Assembly: GCF_029227915.1 (NCBI RefSeq)
Contig: NC_079876.1
Location: 20,646,001 to 20,710,000, forward strand
Direction of reading: 5' to 3'
Length of the DNA stretch: 64,000 nt
Source of the DNA: Hydractinia symbiolongicarpus
Lineage: Eukaryota > Cnidaria > Hydrozoa > Anthoathecata > Hydractiniidae
Below are positions 55,292-63,700 of the stretch, in pieces (the stretch's first letter is position 1; the number at the start of each line of letters is the position of its first letter). The translations under genes and the position numbers were made by a program. The notes under the pieces are model-generated. The model was given only the letters and a program-made list of their open reading frames with translations, searched no databases and was not told the DNA's origin.

Positions 55292-56167
55292 TTACTTAAG
55301 CCATATGTATGCAATGATGATCCCTACCCCCATTGTGATCAACGCTGTTTTTGTATCCTCGTGCTGGTTTTGTGTTGGTTGTTCAGGAGTATGATCAGGA
55401 GGCGTGGGTGGTAAAGTATGATCAGGAGGCGTGGGTGGTATGGCATGCATGGGGGGTGTATATGGTATGGCCTGTATAGTATGATCGGGAGGTGTAGGTG
55501 GTATGGTATGTTTTGTAGTATGCTTAGGGGGTGTAGTATGTATAGGTGTTTTGATAGTATGCCTAGGAGGTGGTTTGATGACCCTCTCCGTATGCTTCGC
55601 ACTATTCACATCAACCTGTACCCCCACATTTACATTGGCAGGTGCTATGAGGATGTTGTTGTTATACCACTCAATTTTACCTATGCGCAGGTTCATGTCT
55701 GTGGGCAGCATGTAGACGCTGGGCATGACTGCAAAACTCACCGGTGTTCGGGCATATTGAAGCACCTTCTGAAATTCCGTAATATTATGGCCTACATTCT
55801 CCTGACGTTGTACCATGGCTTCAAATTTTTGCAATAGGATCTGCCTGGCCGTGTAGTTGTCTGCACTGGACCTGATTAAAGATGCCTTGGCCCCTGCCTG
55901 CAACCCAAGCAACAAGACCACGTAAGCCCGGATACTTTCACTCAGCTTGGTCAGACCTTCCGATGTCAAACCCTGACTTGTGGGGATAATGAACTTGGCC
56001 CAATCACCATCGACTTGGGGCCAGTATCTACCATTTTTCAATGAGGACATGGCGGCCTTGAATTTGCACAGGCTATTAGGATCTGCACCGAATTCACGAC
56101 ACACTTGTGCATATTCGGATGTTGAGTAGGGATTTTTGTATTGGGCAAACCCATCGTCATACGGCAT
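55292..56167 (-). CDS. Tail-anchored protein with Pro/His/Thr repeat, right copy
   Basis: Intact 291-codon frame. The N-terminal alpha-helical domain includes EYAQVCREFGADP, FIIPTSQGLTSEGLTKLSES and a coiled region. EFQKVLQYARTPVSF follows, then a beta-type stretch (IGKIEWYNNNILIAPANVNV). Residues of about 185-270 are a degenerate repeat of HTIxxxPPxHT and PPTPPDHT units, a proline-rich stalk. The protein ends in a membrane anchor, ALITMGVGIIIAYIWLK. Domain, stalk and tail anchor suggest a surface or spike-like protein anchored by its C-terminus; this is inference. It converges on 54025-55290 with one intervening base. Confidence 0.6.
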   Translation of the reverse strand: MPYDDGFAQYKNPYSTSEYAQVCREFGADPNSLCKFKAAMSSLKNGRYWPQVDGDWAKFIIPTSQGLTSEGLTKLSESIRAYVVLLLGLQAGAKASLIRSSADNYTARQILLQKFEAMVQRQENVGHNITEFQKVLQYARTPVSFAVMPSVYMLPTDMNLRIGKIEWYNNNILIAPANVNVGVQVDVNSAKHTERVIKPPPRHTIKTPIHTTPPKHTTKHTIPPTPPDHTIQAIPYTPPMHAIPPTPPDHTLPPTPPDHTPEQPTQNQHEDTKTALITMGVGIIIAYIWLK

Positions 56168-56310
56168 GGGTATCTTTATCTTGCCAATGTACGACGCATG
56201 TGGTAATAAACGTGGAACTTAAAGATTGAGTTAACAAGGGGTACGAAACCCGTCATGTGCTTAGCTGATATGCCTAAACCGGTCGTTGCGCAATGGGTAG
56301 CGAAATTAAC

Positions 56311-56556
56311 CTAAATATTCCAGTAGTTCAGGGCTTGTCCTGTCCAACCAACCCTAACGGGGTCATTTAACAGGTTGGTAGGGATTTTTAGGGCATATTT
56401 GCTAAATTCAGGGAATGCTACGGAAATATGCGAGTCTGTAGACACGTACAGGTACTGATGCTCAAGGTTTGTAATACCAAGGGCCCATTCTCCCTGTTTG
56501 ACTTGTACTTTGCCTTGGGGTTGTACGAATACATGTTCATCCTTTTCTTCTAACAA
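56311..56556 (-). pseudogene. Small conserved virion-type protein, right copy
   Basis: An 81-codon frame that opens with TTG; no ATG is available before an upstream stop, so the start is lost or elsewhere. Content: HVFVQPQGKVQVKQGEWALG, HQYLYVSTDSHISVAFPEFS. It is head-to-head with the candidate minor capsid gene, as is its left-arm partner. Unknown function. Confidence 0.45.
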
Positions 56557-56563
56557 GAGAGGG

Positions 56564-57235
56564 ATGAAGCAACTCTACATCACTGATATAAAAAAGCCTA
56601 CTATATTTGAGGACTACCTAGGACAGGATACGAGAATTGCCTTGAAATCCATCAGTATTCGACCCGTATGGCTGCATCTTTACAGCGACAACGAGTTTAC
56701 AATACGTAAAATAGGGTCTGATCAGAGGTTGACTCGAATTGAGATCATGAACGGTCTCTACAAGATCCAGGATTTGGCGGCTATCGTTAACAGTCAGGCA
56801 GAGGATAAGATTAAACTGTTTGTCCTGAAAAATGGACTCTGCAGGCTCAGTGTCAGTGACGGGTACTCGGTAGTGATTAATAGACCCCTGCAAGAGCTCT
56901 TAAGTCTACCCTATGATCCTGCGAAAAAGTATTATATGAAGGGTGATTATGATGCAGTCTACATGATTGATGTTTACCAAAGATTGAGACTCGTTTGCCC
57001 TCAGTTAGATGAAGACGACTGCCTACTGGATGGTAAAAAGTCTAAAATTCTGGCTTTGCTTCCCACTAAGGAGCTAAACGCTTGGGGGGATATGCTGACC
57101 TGGAGTTTTGATACCCTGATTTACCTTCCTTTGAAGGGCTCGACGGACCGTCTAGAGTTCATGTTAACGGACGTTTATCACCATGAGAAGAACGTTTTGT
57201 TCACCGGCCACACAATGCATTTGCTGATAGAATAA
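56564..57235 (+). CDS. Candidate minor capsid (penton-like) protein, right copy
   Basis: Intact 223-codon frame. MKQLYITDIKKPTIFEDYLG, then ALKSISIRPVWLHLYSDNEF, YKIQDLAAIVN, RLRLVCPQLDEDDCLLDGKK, LPTKELNAWGDMLTWSFDTL and YLPLKGSTDRLEFMLTDVYH. Beta-rich, no signal peptide, no membrane segment. Size and context fit the single-jelly-roll penton protein of Polintons; I cannot confirm the fold by eye. The ATG at 56564 is chosen because its partner in the left arm starts at the same residue. The stop overlaps the next start as TAAATG. Confidence 0.5.
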   Translation: MKQLYITDIKKPTIFEDYLGQDTRIALKSISIRPVWLHLYSDNEFTIRKIGSDQRLTRIEIMNGLYKIQDLAAIVNSQAEDKIKLFVLKNGLCRLSVSDGYSVVINRPLQELLSLPYDPAKKYYMKGDYDAVYMIDVYQRLRLVCPQLDEDDCLLDGKKSKILALLPTKELNAWGDMLTWSFDTLIYLPLKGSTDRLEFMLTDVYHHEKNVLFTGHTMHLLIE

Positions 57236-57840
57236 ATGAGCGATATAGCCAAGCTGTACCCAAATTTACCGAGTGCACCTGCGGAGGATGATACTATACA
57301 CGAAAGCCAAAAGTATAGACTTGGAAAGATCGGAGAGATTGAAAAGTACCTGCGGAATGAGATTAAAGAGCAGGACAGACTCGCAAAAAAGTTCAAGATG
57401 AATGGGATCTGGGTGAGGTACTGTGACCATGGACTGCTGAGTATCAGCATTATCACCTCGGGCATTGGGATTGGGGAGTTAGCAACGGGTTTGGGAGCTC
57501 CCCTGTGTATAGCCATGGGGGGGTCACCATCACCGACGGAATCGGTCAGGCTGGTCTGCGGAACGCCGAGAAGAGGCTGGGTGTGAAATTCAAAAAGCAT
57601 GAGACTGTAAGGTTACTTCCGGAGAAGTTTAATTCCATCATTGATCTTATCTCAAAAGCCATTGAGAACGGAGTCATCAGCGACTATGAATTTACCCTTA
57701 TTACACAGTAACATAAAAAGTATATGCTGCTAAAGGAACAGATAGGTCAACGTGTTAAACAAATCGTTAACGCCATCAATGAACAGGAGCGTGCTCAGCT
57801 AGTTGCGAAAGGTCGGGAGGAAGGCAGAAATGACGTTTAA
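57236..57840 (+). pseudogene. Coiled-coil membrane protein, right copy
   Basis: Right-arm homologue of 47240-47870. The leader (YPNLPSAPAEDDTIHESQKY) is followed by YLRNEIKEQDRLAKKFKMNG, the hydrophobic segment SISIITSGIGIGELATGLGA, and the helical tail SKAIENGVISDYEFTLITQ ... NEQERAQLVAKGREEG. A frameshift near 57520 lies in the hydrophobic segment, an in-frame stop is at 57709-57711, and a homopolymer run near 57840 appears to have shifted the last codons. Starts with AATAAATG directly on the upstream stop. Confidence 0.62.
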
Positions 57841-57910
57841 AAAAAACTTCAGTCTGTACAGTATGCAAGCGCTACATAGAGCCTCCTCCTGAGTATAAAC
57901 CTTAATTTTT

Positions 57911-57948
57911 ATATATTTTATAGGCCTTGTAGTGCCTATAAAATATAT
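57911..57948. terminator. 15-bp stem-loop between convergent genes
   Basis: A perfect stem ATATATTTTATAGGC/GCCTATAAAATATAT with an eight-base loop. It lies between the plus-strand gene ending at 57840 and the minus-strand gene ending at 57955, so it could end both transcripts. Confidence 0.7.
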
Positions 57949-57954
57949 GGCCTT

Positions 57955-58572
57955 TTAATCCTTATTTAGCAGCCATTCTATTTTGAAGTTCTTATTCCGA
58001 CATTCCACAACATGTACCTGAGGGTAGTAGTTTTTACCTTGCATATATACAGATGAAATAGCCAGGATGGCACTGGCTTGGCATGGCTCATCGTAGGGTA
58101 CCGGCATACCGTGGAATTTAGTTGTGATTGCATCCTTGTAGTATTTGAGTTTAGCGTTCACATAACGGTCCTTTTTCACAGGCTCTGTCGTCAATTGCTC
58201 AGATATCAGCTCTTCTATTTCATTCCAGATTTGGCGATACTTCGCAACCCAGTCGGGGTACTCTTCAAAATCAAGACTCATCGCCGTTACCTCATTGGCG
58301 TTGTAGCTGGTGACCCCATGTGGGGACCATATTTTTGGTGTTTTTACCCTCAAGGCCACTACGAGGTCTCGTGTATGATACCCCTCTATGTACCGATTAT
58401 CCTTACCCCCATTGGCAGGAATGAGATCTGACACTGTCAGATAGTCCACGTTGATATCATTGATGTCCGTAAAGGTAGCAGTAAATGAGTAGAATAATTT
58501 TGGGTTGACAATTTCATTCTTGAATTTCAGCATCTTCTTTATTGAAATTTCAACATTGTCAGAGGATTTCAT
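57955..58572 (-). CDS. Conserved element protein X, right copy
   Basis: Intact 205-codon frame of the same length as the left copy (46257-46874). Start at the ATG of MKSSDNVEISIKKMLKFK; the upstream ATG at 58647 would add a segment that overlaps the zinc protein in another frame. Blocks: TFTDINDINVDYLTVSDLIP, GGKDNRYIEGY, VVALRVKTPKI, EYPDWVAKYRQIWNEIEEL, DAITTKFHGMPVPYDEPCQA, NYYPQVHVVECR. No known domain recognised. Its first 14 bases overlap the end of the zinc protein gene. Confidence 0.65.
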   Translation of the reverse strand: MKSSDNVEISIKKMLKFKNEIVNPKLFYSFTATFTDINDINVDYLTVSDLIPANGGKDNRYIEGYHTRDLVVALRVKTPKIWSPHGVTSYNANEVTAMSLDFEEYPDWVAKYRQIWNEIEELISEQLTTEPVKKDRYVNAKLKYYKDAITTKFHGMPVPYDEPCQASAILAISSVYMQGKNYYPQVHVVECRNKNFKIEWLLNKD

Positions 58573-58723
58573 CTTGCTCACATACACAACTACCACCGTT
58601 ATACGTGATATATTCCTGGTAGCAATACCAACACAACATGTTACCATTTACAACAAACCTACGCCCACAGGTACATCTGTCGTATACATCCAACATACGT
58701 TCACAGTCCTTACATTGTTCCAT
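58559..58723 (-). CDS. Small zinc-ribbon protein, right copy
   Basis: 54 codons, with cysteine pairs CKDC, CTC, CWYC and CVC spaced as two zinc-binding knuckles (MEQCKDCERMLDVYDRCTCG ... NMLCWYCYQEY). It is too short for transcription factor S and resembles small viral zinc ribbons of unknown role. The start follows TAAATAA, i.e. directly on the stop of the upstream membrane protein. Confidence 0.6.
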   Translation of the reverse strand: MEQCKDCERMLDVYDRCTCGRRFVVNGNMLCWYCYQEYITYNGGSCVCEQDEIL

Positions 58724-58855
58724 TTATTTAAAATTATAAACCTCATCCTCCAGTTCCTGAATCCTTCGCTCATTCTCCTTCTCCTTCTCTGATTCTTGTA
58801 CTAATGCTAGAGCCAGCAGTGGTAGAGAGAGACCAATACCTGCCATGAAGGTCAT
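58724..58855 (-). CDS. Tiny membrane plus coiled-coil protein
   Basis: 43 codons: a hydrophobic helix (MAGIGLSLPLLALALV, residues 4-19) followed by a charged helix (ESEKEKENERRIQELEDEV). It could be a single-pass membrane miniprotein of the virion or of infected cells. Stop and next start are contiguous. No left-arm partner. Confidence 0.55.
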   Translation of the reverse strand: MTFMAGIGLSLPLLALALVQESEKEKENERRIQELEDEVYNFK

Positions 58856-58922
58856 GACTACTACAGTTCAAAATACACTGAATTTTTATTGACAGCCGAT
58901 ACACATCTATTACTAGTAATAT

Positions 58923-58949
58923 TTATCTTACAACCTTGTTGTAAGATAA
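58923..58949 (-). terminator. Stem-loop at the end of the VLTF3-like gene
   Basis: Perfect 11-bp stem TTATCTTACAA/TTGTAAGATAA with a 5-base loop. The stop codon of the minus-strand gene (58928) lies inside the hairpin. Confidence 0.65.
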
Positions 58950-59294
58950 TCTTGGTTTAAAACCAACCCCAAAAATTCCTTTTGCGTCAGGTCACCCCCA
59001 AATCTTCTGAGGCGTCTCCAGTCTGGAGTAGGCCTTCCTTTGTAGCGCCTTTTCAACAGCCACAGCGACATTTCGTACGCACTATCATACACCTTTCCCT
59101 CTTCCACGTAAGCCAAGCAGCACGCATCTCCACAAAAGTAGCCCTCGTATACGTACTCACCACCATCGCTCATATGGGCAACCATGTTTTCTTTGACATG
59201 AAAAAAGCCAGATTTCGTCGTATGTTTTGTACTTATCTGTGGGGCACCTGACTTTGTCGCATAGTTCTACAGAGCACCAGTAACAGAGTACCAT
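58928..59294 (-). pseudogene. VLTF3-like zinc protein (frameshifted)
   Basis: The C-terminal part (YEGYFCGDACCLAYVEEGKV, ... RPTPDWRRLRRFGGDLTQKE FLG split across helices) matches the late transcription factor 3 / D6-type zinc module of large DNA viruses and polinton-like viruses. Diagnostic features are FC...C.LAY and the PxPxWRxLxxFGGxLTxxEF tail. The N-terminal cysteine cluster (MVLCYWCSVELC) is present from the ATG at 59294 but lies in a different frame, with the shift near 59200. It would activate late (virion) genes. A TATAAA lies just upstream of the ATG on the minus strand. No left-arm counterpart; the left end has TFIIS instead. Confidence 0.72.
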
Positions 59295-59437
59295 TTTATA
59301 TATGCATTCCAACAACATTGGAGGATTTTACCTACACATTGTTCACCTCTTTACTGCGCATGCGTTGATGATTAGTACTATATAAGGGAATTTCCCCTCT
59401 AGGTGTGCTAAAAAATTTTTACTCATTTTTGTAGGAT

Positions 59438-59569
59438 ATGGACTTTACCTCCGTTATGCATGACTCAAAGCTGCCTATAAGAGACTATGCACGGATAAGC
59501 ACCGCATGGTATGGATTTGTTGTGGTTGACTGTGCGCATGCGCGCGATGTGCGTGCGCGACTGTGCTAG
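59438..59569 (+). other. 43-codon ORF behind a TATA box
   Basis: ATG at 59438 opens MDFTSVMHDSKLPIRDYARI then STAWYGFVVVDC and ends at 59567-59569 in a CG-rich stretch. CTATATAAGG lies about 55 bp upstream (59380-59389). It is divergent from the VLTF3-like gene and ends where the satellite resumes, so it may be the N-terminus of an element gene cut off by the boundary. I do not recognise it. Confidence 0.35.
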
Positions 59570-59584
59570 AACATGCATTTCTCT

Positions 59585-60465
59585 ATCTGTCCTGCGCAGG
59601 AAGCCATTGGTATGATCCCTACACTCCATGGACTATGACGTCCCAAGTCGCTTTCCATTGCGCCGTAGCTTTAGAATATCGTCAACTACGTCTACAGGCC
59701 CCTAGAGGCTGTTATATGACCTTTTGGCACCTAAGAAAGGCCTTACACGCAAATCACGTGGTTCCACGTGCCTGCACAAGTTACCATCTGTCTAATCCTT
59801 CCACTCTCAATGGACTACGACGTCTCAAGTCGTTTTACATTGCGCCAAGGCCTTACAAAACCTTCAATTACGTGTCCAGGCCTCTAAAAACTGTTATATA
59901 GCCTTTTAGCACCTAATAAAGCTCTCAAGCCTAAATCATGTGGTTCCACGTGCCTGCGCAGGTTACCATCGGACTATTCTTTCCACTGTTAATGCAACAC
60001 GACGTCCCAAGTCGTTTTCCATTGTGCCATAGACTTACAACACCGCCAAGTACGTGTACAGGCTTCTAAAGACTGTTAGATGGCCTCTTGACGCCTCCTA
60101 AAGGCCTTACAGGGAAATCACGTGGTTCCACGAGACTGTGCAGGGCACCATGGTTCTAGTCCTTCCACTCCCATGGACTACGACGTCCCAAGTGACTTTC
60201 CATTGACCATAGCCCTACAATACCGTCAACTACTTGTACAGGCATCTAAAGGCTGTTATATGGCCTTTTGCAGCCTAATAAAGGCCTTACACGCAAATTA
60301 CGTGGATCCACGTGCCTGCGCAGGATACAATGGGTCTAGTCGTTCCACTCTTAATGGTCTACGACGTGCCAAATCGGTTTCCCTTGCGACGTTGCCCTAC
60401 AATACCATCAGCTTCGTGTACAGTCCTCTAAAGGCTGTTATATGGCCTTTTGCAGCATACTAAGA
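59585..60465 (+). repeat. Satellite array C
   Basis: About five monomers, intermediate in sequence between arrays A and B: CACGTGGTTCCACGTGCCTG and CGCAGG as in A, but CAGCCTAATAAAGGCCTTAC as in B. It separates the mirror-image module from the polymerase segment. Confidence 0.93.
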
Positions 60466-60531
60466 GAGATTGAGAAATGTTACTTCTGGCACAGTCGACG
60501 TCGACCAAAGGGAAATTCCCTAAAATATTAG

Positions 60532-60616
60532 TAACCAACACAAAATAATATTAAATGTAAGATACCAGAAATATAATGCCAATAACCAACACAAAATAAT
60601 ATTAAATGTAAGATAC
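60532..60616 (+). repeat. 34-bp direct repeat in polymerase leader
   Basis: TAACCAACACAAAATAATAT then TAAATGTAAGATAC occurs at 60532-60565 and again at 60583-60616 without mismatch, 51 bp apart. It precedes TATA-like sequence (60695-60720) and the polymerase ATG at 60742. Confidence 0.85.
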
Positions 60617-60741
60617 ATTAAATACACAAATACAAATTAAATACACATTAAAAACACAAAATCATTTTAAATCACCTGACGTCATGCGTAATAGCCTATA
60701 TAGTATATATGCTATTATACAGAATATGAGTAAAAATTATC

Positions 60742-63700
60742 ATGACCGTGCTAGAAAATTTGCTGATTGAAATTAAATATATAATAAAGGAAATGGATTT
60801 AAATACAAATACCGTAAAACAATTACACGTCATCGCTAAAAACCGTGGGCTTACGTGTTATTCAAAATTACGCAAAGCAGACCTTATTTCTTTATTAGAT
60901 ACACAGCCATTCTCACCACAAGCCATGGACATTTTTGAAAAACAAGAGATGGATAGATCACGTCCTATTAAGAAGAACATCGAGCCTTACGTTCCCACGT
61001 TTGAGGAAATGAACTCGTTTGAACGTCAGGAGCTGAAGAGAACTCGTCCAGTAGTCAAAAGTAAGCTGCGGGAATGGTCAGACTGGTTACTATCACATGT
61101 ACCGAAGAGTATCAAGAAACCAGTGCAAAGTATATATACATTGATAAAAACACGAATTCTTTCACTCTATGATGGTGCTAAAAAGACACTGGTTGTCGAG
61201 GTCAAGGAAGAAGCAAAAGAGGATCATGCTTCAGAGCAACCGAACCAAGATTTTACGCCTCAGGAGCATAAGCATGCATTACATAAAACATTCAAAAGTT
61301 ATCGTATAGCTGGTATAGATAGAACAGAAATTAATGGGTACTTAGATATGGTTAGATCAAATGTAAAAACACTCATCGAAAACCAAGTGGAAGAAATGGG
61401 CTCTGCGAAAATCCAGTGCTCCCTCTGGATCCTATGGAGGAAGTCCATCGATGGTACCAACGAGTTTATTGAGGTAGACAAGGTATTCCACAGCAACATG
61501 ACATCAGTATTTCAAGGCACAATCGTGGATGAAGTGATGGATACGATGTTTGCTCAAATGAAAACACATATAGAAAATCCTGCATTACCCATATCTGGGT
61601 TTAGCACAGGTCACATTCAGCATTTAGATGTTGATTTTCATAAGCTGAAGCTAACGCGAGGCTCATCATATATCGAAACACCAAAATGGATAGCGACGAA
61701 AAAAGCGATCATAAATCCTATCAATGATGACGAAGAGTGCTTTAAATGGGCAATTATAGCAGCCATACATCACGAAGAGATAGGTACAAACCATCGGAGA
61801 ATAACCAAGCTTCGACCATATGAGGAGCGGCATAATTGGGATGGTATAGAATTCCCTACTAGTATCAAGGACATCACAAAATTTGAACGTAACAATCCTG
61901 ACATTGCCGTGAACGACCCCTAACAGTATAAAGGGACGAGGACTGCGTAACCCGATTTGTCAACCACCTGGAGGATGAAGTAAAACGGCTCTACGCTACC
62001 TTCCCACAGAAGCCTATGATGGAACTAACTGAGATGCAGAAGAATTCATATGGTGCTGCTGAAACATGTCACATTTGTATGAAGCCGTTCAGCGATGAGG
62101 TTAGCGATCATTCTCACTATACAGGGTTGTATCGAGGAGCAGCACATAATAATTGCAATCTTAAGTATAGGATACCTAATCACGTACCCGTGATATTTCA
62201 CAATTTAAGTGGTTATGATGCGCACTTATTCATCCGTGAATTAGGCAAAAAATATGACACCCAGGATATAGGTTGTATAGCCGAAAACACCGAGAAGTAC
62301 ATCAGCTGTAATGTTAAAATGAAAGTACACATTGCAGGTATTGAGTATGGCGACGGCGAAACGTATAACGTTGAAATACGATTCATCGATAGTTGTCGAT
62401 TCATGTCATTATCATTAAAAAAATTGGAAAGCAACCTCGATGATGATTAGTGCAAAAATCTCCGTTGGTATTTTACTAAGGATGACACCTTTAAGCTCAT
62501 GCGACGCAAAGGAATTTATCCATACGAGTATATGGATGGCTGGCGACGATTCGAGGAAACTGAGCTACCTCCAAAGGAGACTTTCTATAGCAAGTTAAAA
62601 ATGAAGGGGATTAACAATGAAGAATACGAGCACGCTCAAAAATTGTTGAATGTCATCAATCCAAAAGATCATGAAACTACTATGGGGGACTATCATGATG
62701 CGTACTTAGGTACTGACGTTTTACTACTCACCGATATATTCCAAAACTTTCGAGGAGTGTGCCATGCTAATTATGGGATTGATCCCGCCCATTTTTATTC
62801 AGCACCCGGCTTAGCTCGGAAGGCAGCACTCAAATACACGGGTGTAAGACTTGAGCTACTGACGGATCCTGACATGCTCCTGATCTTTGAAAAGGGTATT
62901 TCAGGTGATATAGCCCAGGCTGTACACCGATGGGTTCAAATGGGTATCAAATGTAGAGATAATAGATGAAAAGAAGATCGAGAAGCTGGTATCTGATAAA
63001 AAACATGGATATCTCCTTGAGGTCGACGTTGATTACCCAAAGGAGCTCCACGATAAGCATAACGAGCTACCCAACCTGCCGGAGCGTAAGGTGATATATA
63101 GGGTTGAAAAATTGATCCCTAATCTTGAACATAAGCAAAAATACGTGGTGCACATCGGGGCTCTACATCAAGCCCTGAAACGCGGGCTCGAGCTTAAAAA
63201 GGTTCACCGTGCTATCCAATTTCAACATAGTGCCTGGCTCCGGGACTATATAAATCACAACACGAAGCTGAGAACTGCCGCCAAGAATGACTTTTAAAAG
63301 GATTTTTACAAATTGATGAACCTCTCAGTATCTGGAAAGACTATGGAGAATATCCGTAATCATCGGAACATAAAGCTAGTTACGAATGAAGCCGCATATA
63401 CGAAGCTGACCATGCAACCAAACTTTAAAAGCGGCACATGCTTTAGTAAGAATCTCATGGGTATTGAAATGGGTAGGACGGGTATTAAGATGAATAAGCC
63501 GATCTATATAGGTCAGGCTATATTGGATATGTCAAAGACCGTGATATATAAATTATATTACAACTATGTGCAGCCAAATTATGGTAGTAAAATACAACTA
63601 TGTTATATTGATACGGACAGCTTCATTTACCATATAAGGACAAAGGATTTCTATCGGGATTTTTCCGATGATGTAGAGACACGTTTTGACACGAGTGCCT

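Larger units (their letters stand above)
45814..59584. mobile_element. Mirror-image pair of Polinton-type structural modules
   Basis: A 13.8-kb block flanked on both sides by satellite. Left arm 45814-52283 and right arm 52290-59584 carry homologous genes in mirrored order and strand, centred at about 52287. Corresponding proteins are clearly related yet differ at many positions, so this is not a recent palindromic duplication. Genes are compact, with gaps of 0-50 bp. No terminal inverted repeats, target duplication, polymerase, integrase, packaging ATPase or protease were found inside. Confidence 0.85.

Noticed and set aside
45814-59584. Terminal inverted repeats and 6-bp target duplications of a complete Polinton
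   Set aside because: The two boundary sequences do not match each other inverted, and no flanking duplication was seen; the block looks truncated at both ends.
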